From: Nitrospinae bacterium RIFCSPLOWO2_12_FULL_45_22
Lineage (GTDB): Bacteria; 2-12-FULL-45-22
DNA: 5,406 nt
Direction of reading: 5' to 3'
Assembly (NCBI GenBank): GCA_001803565.1
Contig: MHDQ01000221.1
Span: 892 to 6,297 of the forward strand
Part shown: positions 1 through 5,290 of the stretch, in pieces
How positions within the stretch are numbered: position 1 is the first letter of the stretch
Layout: the number at the start of each line of letters is the position of its first letter
Notes under the pieces: generated by a model
Databases searched by the model: none
Told to the model about the DNA's origin: nothing
Seen by the model: the letters and a program-made list of their open reading frames with translations, nothing else
Translations under genes and position numbers: made by a program

Positions 1-10
1 GATAGGGCAA

Positions 11-34
11 GGCCAATTTTTGGCCCAATTTTTT
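11..34 (+). terminator. Putative rho-independent terminator of an upstream gene outside the window
   Basis: A perfect 6-bp inverted repeat, GGCCAA (11-16) and TTGGCC (20-25), encloses a three-base loop. After a CAA spacer it is followed by six T residues (29-34). This is the shape of an intrinsic terminator reading rightward. The stem is short and the T tract begins three bases after it, so the call is moderate. Its position directly before a promoter supports a transcription-unit boundary. Confidence 0.45.
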
Positions 35-36
35 GA

Positions 37-65
37 TTGACAAAAAATTTTTTCCTTGATAAATT
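37..65 (+). promoter_or_regulatory. Sigma70-type promoter with extended -10, driving the repeat-protein/cytochrome operon
   Basis: A consensus -35 box TTGACA lies at 37-42. Exactly 17 bases later is TAAATT at 60-65, which matches TATAAT at four of six positions and is preceded by TGA (57-59), an extended -10 element. The spacer contains an A6T6 tract (42-53, partly overlapping the -35), which may bend the DNA. Transcription would start near 71-74, upstream of the first gene. Assignment is by eye; the housekeeping sigma factor of the host is assumed. Confidence 0.55.
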
Positions 66-95
66 GTAGCCATTAAACATGGCGATTGACAGGTA

Positions 96-686
96 ATGCT
101 CTGCCTAACGGCGGTGGTTGATCTAGCGAGCGGAAACATCGTGAATATGCATGAAGTGCCGGCTAATCCTGTTAAGCTGAGAGATGTCTTAAAGAAAGCG
201 AGTGCCTTCTTTCGCTTCATATTCCGCCCTGCTTTCCTTCCCTGGCTACTTTCTCCAGAAAAACTCGATTTTAAAGCTGATTCTATAACTACAGATCAAG
301 GGAGGGTAGGATTTTTCCGTCGGCTTTTATCCTCAGAGGTACTGGAGGAAGAGGGGCCAGAGGCAGTAGCTCGGGAGCCAGGGATTAGTTTCTTGCGCTG
401 GCTGTTTTCATCAGAGACACTCCCTGAGGAGGCTTCTATCCCCAACAAATCCAGAGAAAAAGGGTTCTTCTCATGGCTCTTTGCCTCGGAAGGCCTGGGG
501 TATCAGATGCCAGAACCAGATAATGGTCAAGGGAGGGTAGGATTTTTCCGTCGGCTTTTATCCTCAGAGGTACTGGAGGAAGAGGGGCCAGAGGCAATGG
601 GTGGGGAACTAAGGGCTGGCTTCTTTCGCTGGTTATTTGCATCAGAGAAACTCCCTGAAGAAGCCCCACAAAAACTTAAGCGATGA
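96..686 (+). CDS. Hypothetical protein with six 26-residue repeats carrying an F-F-x-W-L-F-x-S-E-x-L motif
   Basis: I do not recognise this family. After a less regular N-terminus, the 196 residues contain six copies of an 11-residue motif starting at residues 47, 73, 99, 124, 150 and 176 (spacing 26, 26, 25, 26, 26). Examples are FLRWLFSSETL and FFRWLFASEKL, usually followed by PEE or EEE. A degenerate extra copy (FFRFIF, residue 38) overlaps the first. Each motif would form a short amphipathic helix with bulky aromatics, joined by acidic, proline/glycine-containing linkers. There is no signal peptide, clear transmembrane helix or cysteine cluster, so a cytoplasmic or membrane-surface location is likely. 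It precedes the cytochrome gene by 18 bases and is probably co-transcribed. The start is uncertain: ATG at 96 has no good ribosome site, and GTG 141 or ATG 147 are in-frame alternatives. An assembly, scaffold or tether role for the downstream complex is only a guess. Confidence 0.75.
   Translation: MLCLTAVVDLASGNIVNMHEVPANPVKLRDVLKKASAFFRFIFRPAFLPWLLSPEKLDFKADSITTDQGRVGFFRRLLSSEVLEEEGPEAVAREPGISFLRWLFSSETLPEEASIPNKSREKGFFSWLFASEGLGYQMPEPDNGQGRVGFFRRLLSSEVLEEEGPEAMGGELRAGFFRWLFASEKLPEEAPQKLKR
296..365 (+). repeat. 70-bp exact direct repeat, copy 1
   Basis: This stretch is identical base for base to 527-596, an offset of 231 bases (77 codons, in frame). It encodes the FFRRLLSSEVL motif and the flanking acidic linker of repeat 2. 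Identity stops sharply: the bases just outside differ on both sides (295 versus 526, 366 versus 597), and similarity beyond the right edge drops to a diverged level. Confidence 0.97.
527..596 (+). repeat. 70-bp exact direct repeat, copy 2
   Basis: Second copy of the sequence at 296-365, encoding repeat 5 of the same protein. Because repeats 3 and 6, which follow each copy, resemble each other less closely, the array looks like a three-repeat block (231 bases) that was duplicated, with repeats 2 and 5 later kept identical or re-homogenised. Confidence 0.97.
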
Positions 687-704
687 AGGAGATGGGGTAA
701 AACT

Positions 705-1160
705 ATGGAGCACCAAAAGCACTTTTTCCGAGCCATCTTTTTATTGATAGTAATTATTATGGTATACATTTTTGCCCGCTCCCTTATTTTTCATCCTGAG
801 ACCTGGGTACCAGAGGCTAAGGAGATGATTAGATCGCATACACCGGTCTTTGGAAACCTTCATGGCTGTAATGGTTGTCATTCAGAGGTTGCCAGGACCA
901 GGGCAGAGGGGGAGCATAAGGGGGTTTCATGCGAGGTCTGTCACGCCCCCCTCTCAACTCATGCCGAAGGCAAGAAAAAGATCGCACCTATGGTAAAGAA
1001 CCGTTCTGCCAAGCTCTGTATGAGATGCCATCAGCAATTGAGGGCACGACCGGCCAATTTTTCTCAAGTAGTAGTAGCTAATCACTTAAGCGAGAATGGG
1101 ATAGCATTTGAGCCTGAGGTCTGTATTGATTGCCATATGCCCCATTCTCCAAAATTATAG
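705..1160 (+). CDS. Membrane-anchored tetrahaem cytochrome c, electron-transfer subunit of an NrfD-type complex
   Basis: The 151-residue product starts with a short basic segment and one hydrophobic helix (about residues 7-29), which is best read as an uncleaved anchor exposing the rest to the periplasm. Four CxxCH haem sites follow: CNGCH 55-59, CEVCH 76-80, CMRCH 105-109 and CIDCH 140-144. Further histidines at 45, 53, 71, 86, 127 and 147 could be distal ligands. The ending CIDCHMPHSP is typical of small multihaem cytochromes with closely packed haems. AAGGAG (686-691) overlaps the previous stop codon and lies 13 bases before ATG, rather far. The iron-sulfur gene begins 16 bases downstream. 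By arrangement it corresponds to the cytochrome subunit of Cbc4-type quinol oxidoreductases, or functionally to DsrJ (which has three haems); an exact family name cannot be fixed from this sequence. Confidence 0.9.
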   Translation: MEHQKHFFRAIFLLIVIIMVYIFARSLIFHPETWVPEAKEMIRSHTPVFGNLHGCNGCHSEVARTRAEGEHKGVSCEVCHAPLSTHAEGKKKIAPMVKNRSAKLCMRCHQQLRARPANFSQVVVANHLSENGIAFEPEVCIDCHMPHSPKL

Positions 1161-1162
1161 AT

Positions 1163-1168
1163 AAGGAG
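1163..1168 (+). promoter_or_regulatory. Ribosome-binding site of the ferredoxin subunit gene
   Basis: AAGGAG lies eight bases before the ATG at 1177 and fixes that start, which also places the twin-arginine motif at the expected N-terminal position. Confidence 0.85.
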
Positions 1169-1176
1169 TCTATTTT

Positions 1177-1941
1177 ATGGGACTTTGCCGGAGGGATTTT
1201 TTACGCTGGGGTTTAATGGGGCTGGCAGCCGGGGGTATGGTCACCAGGTCTGTTTACCCAATATATGGAACAGAGGAAGAGGAGCCTAAGAGGGGCCTTG
1301 AGTATAACCCCGAAGACCATTATTATGGATACCTGATTGATACCTATAAATGCATCGGTTGTGGTATGTGTGTTCAGGCCTGCAAAATGGAGAATTCGGT
1401 TCCAGAGAAGTTTTTCCGCACCTGGGTAGAGCGCTACCTCATCGCTGATAATGGTGAAGATTTGGTGGTTGATTCTCCCCATGGGGGTATAAGTGGATTT
1501 CAGCCCGAGGTGACTAAATTTAACATCACCAAGGGATTTTTTGTGCCCAAGATGTGCAACCATTGCCAGAATACACCGTGTATACAGGTTTGTCCCGTAG
1601 GCGCTTCTTACATGACGGAAGATGGCCTGGTTTTGGTGGACTTTAAACATTGTATTGGGTGTGGCTACTGTGTGCAGGCCTGTCCCTATGGGAGTCGTTT
1701 TATGAACCCCTATACCCACACCGCTGACAAATGCACCTGGTGTTACCATCGCATTAGTCGCTATATGCTCCCGGCCTGTGTGCAGGCTTGCCCGGTGAAG
1801 GCGAGGCGTTTTGGTGACCTTAAAGACCCAAATGATGAGGTACGTAGGATCATTGCCACGGAGAGAGTTGGTGTATTGCAGCCTGATCTTTTAACCAAGC
1901 CCAAATGCTTCTACTTGGGATTAGACAAAGAGGTGGTATGA
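1177..1941 (+). CDS. Tat-exported four-cluster [4Fe-4S] ferredoxin subunit (NrfC/DsrO/PsrB-like)
   Basis: The 254-residue protein opens with a twin-arginine signal, CRRDFLRWG (residues 4-12), and a short hydrophobic stretch. No AxA cleavage site is obvious, so the signal may remain as an anchor. Sixteen cysteines fall into four groups: 59/62/65/69, 127/130/135/139, 159/162/165/169 and 186/189/201/205. This is the complete ligand set for four [4Fe-4S] clusters in the DMSO-reductase beta-subunit/NrfC/DsrO fold. The tail ARRFGDLKDPNDEV is characteristic of that family. Tat export puts it on the periplasmic face, where such subunits pass electrons between an NrfD-type quinol site and a partner, here presumably the tetrahaem cytochrome encoded just upstream. 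The next gene begins one base after its stop, indicating translational coupling. Family assignment is firm; the name of the complex is not. Confidence 0.93.
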   Translation: MGLCRRDFLRWGLMGLAAGGMVTRSVYPIYGTEEEEPKRGLEYNPEDHYYGYLIDTYKCIGCGMCVQACKMENSVPEKFFRTWVERYLIADNGEDLVVDSPHGGISGFQPEVTKFNITKGFFVPKMCNHCQNTPCIQVCPVGASYMTEDGLVLVDFKHCIGCGYCVQACPYGSRFMNPYTHTADKCTWCYHRISRYMLPACVQACPVKARRFGDLKDPNDEVRRIIATERVGVLQPDLLTKPKCFYLGLDKEVV

Positions 1942-1942
1942 T

Positions 1943-3151
1943 ATGCTAGAACCCACTTATTACTCCTTTCCTAATGACCTCCATATCCACTGGAGCCTCA
2001 TGATTGTCATGTATCCCTATATTACCGGGTTAGTGGCGGGCGCCTTTATTGTCTCTTCGCTCTATCATGTATTTAACCGTAAGGAGCTGTTTCCCGTAGC
2101 CCGTTTCTCTTTAGGGGCATCGTTTGCCTTTCTCTCGGTTGCTACCTTTCCCTTACTTAACCATTTGGGCCATCCTTTGCGGGGGCCCCTAATCATGATT
2201 ACTCCCAACTTTAGCTCTGCAATGGCGGGTTTCGGACTTATTTATGCCTTTTACTTTCTGGTGGTACTATTAGAGATTTGGCTAATAACCCGGGCAGATA
2301 TTATTCGCTACGCCCGCCAGAGTCGAGGGCTCAAGCGGCTTATGTATAAGCTCCTTGCCCTTGGGGTCTATGATGATTCTCCTGAGGCCTTAGAGTTTGA
2401 TCATAAGACCACCAAGGTATTAGCAGGAATAGGTATCCCAGCCGCATGCCTCTTGCACGGATATGTAGGTTTTCTCTTTGGGGCCCTTAAATCAAACCCC
2501 TGGTGGTCAACCCCCCTCATGCCTATTATCTTTCTCTTCTCTGCTATGGTATCAGGGATTGCTATGATTATAATCCTCTATCAGATTATCATGGTTTACA
2601 AAGGAATAACCATCAATTCTGGGTGCATTCAATCCATGTGCCGGTGGCTGTGGCTTTTCATGATCTTTACCGTAACTCTGGAGATGCTAGAAATCATAAC
2701 CCTGGCCTATGAGCAGGCTGAGGAATGGGAAGTGATCTCCCACCTCTTGACTACCTTTTTGCCCTTTAGCTTCCTGGGCATTCAGGTCGTCTTTGGCTCC
2801 TTGATCCCCTTCATCCTTCTAGCCATAATAGTCCTGATGAACCCTTACCTGACCGATAGGCTGAGAAATACCCTGGCTTTTGTCTCCTCATTTATTTTAC
2901 TGATCCAGGTGTGGTCTATGCGGTGGAACGTAGTTATAGGGGGTCAGATCTTTTCCAAAAGCTTCCGCGGCTTCCGGGATTACCAGCCTCAGTTCCTTGA
3001 AAAAGAGGGTATTTTGGCCTCACTCATTATTTTTGCCTTGCCGTTTATCATTATGGTAATCTATGAAAAGATAATACCCAGCTTTGAGGGCCTTAAGGGG
3101 AGAGAGATGATAACGGAGATCGAGCCGACCGTCCAATATAAAGGGGCATAA
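1943..3151 (+). CDS. NrfD/DsrP-family integral membrane quinol oxidoreductase subunit
   Basis: At 402 residues this matches the usual length of the ten-helix DsrP/HybB/ActC branch rather than the shorter eight-helix PsrC/NrfD type. Hydrophobic segments are seen at about residues 18-42, 55-73, 92-116, 158-181, 191-219, 231-256, 265-300 (probably two), 305-328 and 356-375. Family signatures include HLGHPLRGP with the following PNFSSAMAGFG (74-97) and RWNVVIGGQ (327-335), the latter typical of DsrP/HmcC-like proteins. Such subunits bind (mena)quinol in the membrane and exchange electrons with the adjacent ferredoxin; proton translocation has been proposed for the family. No haem-b protein is encoded nearby. 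AGGTGG (1931-1936), inside the end of the preceding gene, is six bases before ATG. The gene is intact with no oddities. Confidence 0.93.
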   Translation: MLEPTYYSFPNDLHIHWSLMIVMYPYITGLVAGAFIVSSLYHVFNRKELFPVARFSLGASFAFLSVATFPLLNHLGHPLRGPLIMITPNFSSAMAGFGLIYAFYFLVVLLEIWLITRADIIRYARQSRGLKRLMYKLLALGVYDDSPEALEFDHKTTKVLAGIGIPAACLLHGYVGFLFGALKSNPWWSTPLMPIIFLFSAMVSGIAMIIILYQIIMVYKGITINSGCIQSMCRWLWLFMIFTVTLEMLEIITLAYEQAEEWEVISHLLTTFLPFSFLGIQVVFGSLIPFILLAIIVLMNPYLTDRLRNTLAFVSSFILLIQVWSMRWNVVIGGQIFSKSFRGFRDYQPQFLEKEGILASLIIFALPFIIMVIYEKIIPSFEGLKGREMITEIEPTVQYKGA

Positions 3152-3289
3152 AAATCCTACGCAGCCTCCAAATCTTGTTGTGCCAGTTCAGCGATCCTTC
3201 CCCTGTTTTATATTTCATGAAAGAAATGAGCCCTATAGGTTAAATAGTAGGGCATTAGCTCATTAACATCTTTATTGGGAGGGAAGGTT
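3152..3289 (+). other. 138-base leader between the NrfD-type gene and the trihaem cytochrome gene
   Basis: This is the only sizeable gap inside the plus-strand cluster. It has no T-tract terminator after the NrfD-type gene, so read-through is likely. It contains a 10-bp palindrome TTTCATGAAA (3213-3222), a -10-like TATATT (3209-3214) without a convincing -35 partner, and a bulged inverted repeat described separately. The last cytochrome may therefore have its own or adjustable expression. Confidence 0.4.
3225..3264 (+). promoter_or_regulatory. Bulged inverted repeat in the leader of the trihaem cytochrome gene
   Basis: GCCCTA (3230-3235) pairs perfectly with TAGGGC (3248-3253) across a 12-base AT-rich loop, and the adjoining AATGA (3225-3229) can pair with TCATT (3260-3264) after a six-base right-hand bulge. 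AATGAGC/GCTCATT is also a 7-bp repeat on its own. It ends 13 bases before the ribosome-binding site and is not followed by a T tract, so it is more likely an operator, mRNA leader structure or processing site than a terminator. Confidence 0.35.
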
Positions 3290-4147
3290 ATGATTTATAC
3301 TCGAAAGGCGCCCCTTATATGCATCCTGGCAAGCCTTATCTTGTCAACTATATTAACCCTCCCGACCTTTGGAGAGGAGCCGAAGACCCCTTTCATATCT
3401 AAAGACCTGCCAGACTCTTTGGCACACTATTATAAAGGTCGGCGCAACCAGTATGCCTTATCCATGATCGAGCTTGGCCGATTGATGGGCGCCAGCTTCG
3501 AGGAGGCCTATTCAAAAAACTATGACCACGCTATAAAACTCTTCAAGAGTTTTGAGGAGCAATATGACCAGGTCTCTCAAATGGTTCCTGAGTGGGATTA
3601 TTACTTCCCTAATGGACCCCTTCAGGAGGTTGAACAGCTTATCAGCCAAAAGGCCCCTCCAGAGAAAATAAGAGAGAGCGCCAGGAGGGTGGAAAATATC
3701 TGTACCAATTGCCATATTTACGAGATGTTTAAAGTGCAGTCAACTTACCACTGGAAAAAATTTAACCAGATATCTATCGTGAATCAAGATGGGGAGGACA
3801 TAAGTTTCCATACCATAATGATCCAGTTATCTAATAAGTTAGCGGTCATTCCCAGTACCGTCCAAAGGGAGGATTTTGAAGCTGCCCAGCGCCATTTTAA
3901 AGATTTATCAGACAATTTTATTTTTTTGGAGATGTCTTGCAATCGTTGTCATGCTCAGCCCCGAGAATATTTCGTGGATCAACGAGTAAAAGCTCATTGG
4001 TACCAGATTGGGGGTTTAATTCGGCATAAGAAGACAGACCTTGCCGCCTATAACAAGCTGGTAGACCAGGTGTATGAACAAAGCTGTATCCCATGTCACC
4101 GGGTGCATATGCCGGTGGCATTCATGCAAATATACCTTAGCGAATAG
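3290..4147 (+). CDS. Exported trihaem cytochrome with two cytochrome c'-like helical domains
   Basis: ATG 3290 is the chosen start: GGAGG (3278-3282) is seven bases upstream, and the in-frame TTG at 3275 lies against that site. The 285-residue product has a Sec signal (basic 5-6, hydrophobic 8-25, cleavage probably near FGEEP 27-31). Three haem sites are present: CTNCH 138-142, CNRCH 217-221 and CIPCH 266-270. Residues about 42-155 look like a cytochrome c'/c556 four-helix bundle, with YYFPNGP at 104-110 before the last helix and CxxCH near its end. Residues about 170-285 repeat the layout, with the terminal CxxCH about 95 residues from each domain start. The middle haem is an insertion unique to the second half. 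It probably receives or delivers electrons for the quinol complex encoded upstream. Two-domain homology is judged by eye, so haem count is certain but fold is inferred. Confidence 0.85.
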   Translation: MIYTRKAPLICILASLILSTILTLPTFGEEPKTPFISKDLPDSLAHYYKGRRNQYALSMIELGRLMGASFEEAYSKNYDHAIKLFKSFEEQYDQVSQMVPEWDYYFPNGPLQEVEQLISQKAPPEKIRESARRVENICTNCHIYEMFKVQSTYHWKKFNQISIVNQDGEDISFHTIMIQLSNKLAVIPSTVQREDFEAAQRHFKDLSDNFIFLEMSCNRCHAQPREYFVDQRVKAHWYQIGGLIRHKKTDLAAYNKLVDQVYEQSCIPCHRVHMPVAFMQIYLSE

Positions 4148-4187
4148 CCCTACCCCTTAAATAAATAGGAGCAGCATGGGGGATAAA

Positions 4188-4218
4188 GGTAAGATTATAC
4201 TTTAAGTACAATCTTACC
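4188..4218 (-). terminator. Hairpin at the convergent junction, probable terminator of the dehydrogenase gene
   Basis: GGTAAGATT (4188-4196) and AATCTTACC (4210-4218) form a perfect 9-bp stem. Inside it, after one mismatch, TACT (4198-4201) and AGTA (4205-4208) add four pairs around a three-base loop. On the minus strand it overlaps the last seven codons and stop of the dehydrogenase and is followed by TTTAT, a weak U tract. On the plus strand it lies 40 bases after the trihaem cytochrome stop but has no T tract there. It may serve both transcripts. Confidence 0.5.
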
Positions 4219-5217
4219 AAAGTTCTTCCTATCCAGCATCTCCTGCTGGGCGGTGGCGGCATCTTTTAGTTCAAAGACCTTATGCACAACCGGTTTAAGC
4301 CTACCTGACTCTATAAACCTCAAGACCTCCAGCAGTTCGTTCTTTCTGCCCATGTAAGAACCAAGTATGGAAAGGTGTCGCGAGAAAACATACCTTAGGT
4401 CAATGCTGGCACTCGGTCCACTGGTTGCACCGCAGGTGACAAGCCGGCCATTTGTTGCCAGAAGCCTTATGCTCTGATCCCATATCTCAGGCCCAATATG
4501 CTCTATTACGATATCAACCCCTTGCTTGCCGGTAATCTTCTTTACCTCACCCTCGAAATCTTGCCTTTGGTAGTTAATGACCTCATCTGCCCCAATACCC
4601 TTTGCCTTTTGCATCTTTTCATCACTTCCTACCGTCGTAATCACAAACGCACCAAAAATTTTTGCAATCTGAATAGCGGCAATGCCTACCCCACTGCCCC
4701 CGGCCTGTACCAGCACAATATCAGAGGGCTTTACCCCGGCGCGGTTTACCAGCATGTGCCAGGCAGTGAGAAAAACCAGGGGCATGGAAGCAGCCTCTTC
4801 AAAGGAAAGCCTCGTTGGTTTTGGGAGAACATTAACCTGGGGCACAGCAATATACTCTGCATAGCCACCGTTGTTCCGGTAACCAATGATGTTGTACTGG
4901 CTACACTGGTTATCATCTCCATTCAGACATCTGCTGCATTTCATACAGCTTATCCCGGGCGACAGAATGACCTCATCACCCTTTTTTATTCCTTCTACTG
5001 AGGCCCCGCATTCCTCAACAACTCCGGCGATGTCACTACCGGAGATATGTGGGAGGTTGACCCCGGGTAGACCCTGTCGCTCCCATATATCCAGATGATT
5101 CAAGGCACATGCCTTTATCCTGACCAGTATCTCTCCTACCCCTGCCTTTGGCTCAGGAAAGTCTTCAAACTTCAACTTCTCTACCCCACCAAATTCATGG
5201 AATACAACTCCTTTCAT
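4195..5217 (-). CDS. MDR-superfamily zinc-binding dehydrogenase / NAD(P)H:quinone oxidoreductase-like
   Basis: This 340-residue protein has the two-domain medium-chain dehydrogenase layout: an N-terminal GroES-like domain (about 1-125), a Rossmann domain (about 140-280) and a C-terminal return to the first domain. The structural-zinc lobe is intact (Cys 91, 94, 97, 105). The nucleotide loop is AGGSGVG (172-178), of the quinone-reductase kind, and TTVGSDEK (194-201) after the next strand suggests NADPH or NADH cannot be separated confidently. The usual catalytic-zinc GHE motif is replaced by GSD (60-62), and ALNHLD (38-43) matches the quinone-oxidoreductase NxxD pattern, so catalytic zinc is probably absent. 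AGGAGG (5223-5228 on the complementary strand) sits five bases before the start. It converges on the cytochrome cluster and is probably a soluble cytoplasmic enzyme unrelated to it. The substrate is unknown. Confidence 0.92.
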   Translation of the reverse strand: MKGVVFHEFGGVEKLKFEDFPEPKAGVGEILVRIKACALNHLDIWERQGLPGVNLPHISGSDIAGVVEECGASVEGIKKGDEVILSPGISCMKCSRCLNGDDNQCSQYNIIGYRNNGGYAEYIAVPQVNVLPKPTRLSFEEAASMPLVFLTAWHMLVNRAGVKPSDIVLVQAGGSGVGIAAIQIAKIFGAFVITTVGSDEKMQKAKGIGADEVINYQRQDFEGEVKKITGKQGVDIVIEHIGPEIWDQSIRLLATNGRLVTCGATSGPSASIDLRYVFSRHLSILGSYMGRKNELLEVLRFIESGRLKPVVHKVFELKDAATAQQEMLDRKNFGKIVLKV

Positions 5218-5231
5218 CTTGCCCTCCTGAA

Positions 5232-5250
5232 AGACTTATAGTGAAAGTCT
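5232..5250 (-). promoter_or_regulatory. Inverted repeat and -10-like box before the dehydrogenase gene
   Basis: AGACTT and AAGTCT (5232-5237 and 5245-5250) form a 6-bp inverted repeat with a seven-base spacer. Read on the minus strand, the region includes TATAAG, matching TATAAT at five of six positions, but there is no good -35 box 16-18 bases upstream, and a start there would leave a very short leader. It could be an operator over a weak promoter, or a leader hairpin if the gene is read through from its upstream neighbour. Confidence 0.25.
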
Positions 5251-5290
5251 CATAAATAAGGTGGCAGGTTAATCAACAACATTCCACTCT

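Larger units (their letters stand above)
234..653 (+). repeat. Coding tandem array: six motif copies, period about 78 bases
   Basis: The six 33-base motif segments begin at 234, 312, 390, 465, 543 and 621. Spacings are 78, 78, 75, 78 and 78 bases, always in frame. Apart from copies at 312 and 543, which are identical, the DNA has diverged while the encoded F, L, S/P, E and L positions stay fixed, which suggests selection on the peptide motif rather than recent slippage alone. Confidence 0.9.

Noticed and set aside
79-96. Five-codon frame M-A-I-D-R whose stop overlaps the ATG at 96
   Set aside because: It could be a coupled leader peptide, but there is no ribosome site before it and so short a frame is easily due to chance.
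234-653. CRISPR array or non-coding tandem repeats
   Set aside because: The repeats are diverged, in frame, and conserve a peptide motif; there are no unique spacers between identical short repeats.
436-769. Two overlapping minus-strand open frames opposite the repeat protein and the cytochrome start
   Set aside because: They are low-complexity, proline/serine-rich mirror translations of the repeat array, have no ribosome site, and oppose well-supported genes.
705-1160. NrfH/NapC-type quinol dehydrogenase as identity of the tetrahaem protein
   Set aside because: The N-terminal anchor and four haems are similar, but the first haem is far from the helix and no NrfA or NapA partner is encoded; the ferredoxin and NrfD neighbours favour an electron-transfer subunit.
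1213-1749. 178-residue minus-strand frame opposite the ferredoxin gene
   Set aside because: The plus strand here encodes sixteen correctly spaced cluster cysteines; the opposite frame shows no domain and is a shadow.
3275-3289. TTG at 3275 as start of the trihaem cytochrome
   Set aside because: It abuts the GGAGG ribosome site itself; ATG 3290 has ideal spacing and gives a normal signal peptide.
4498-5098. Three plus-strand frames inside the dehydrogenase region
   Set aside because: The minus-strand protein is a full-length MDR enzyme with clear motifs and a good ribosome site; the plus-strand frames overlap each other and lack recognisable features.
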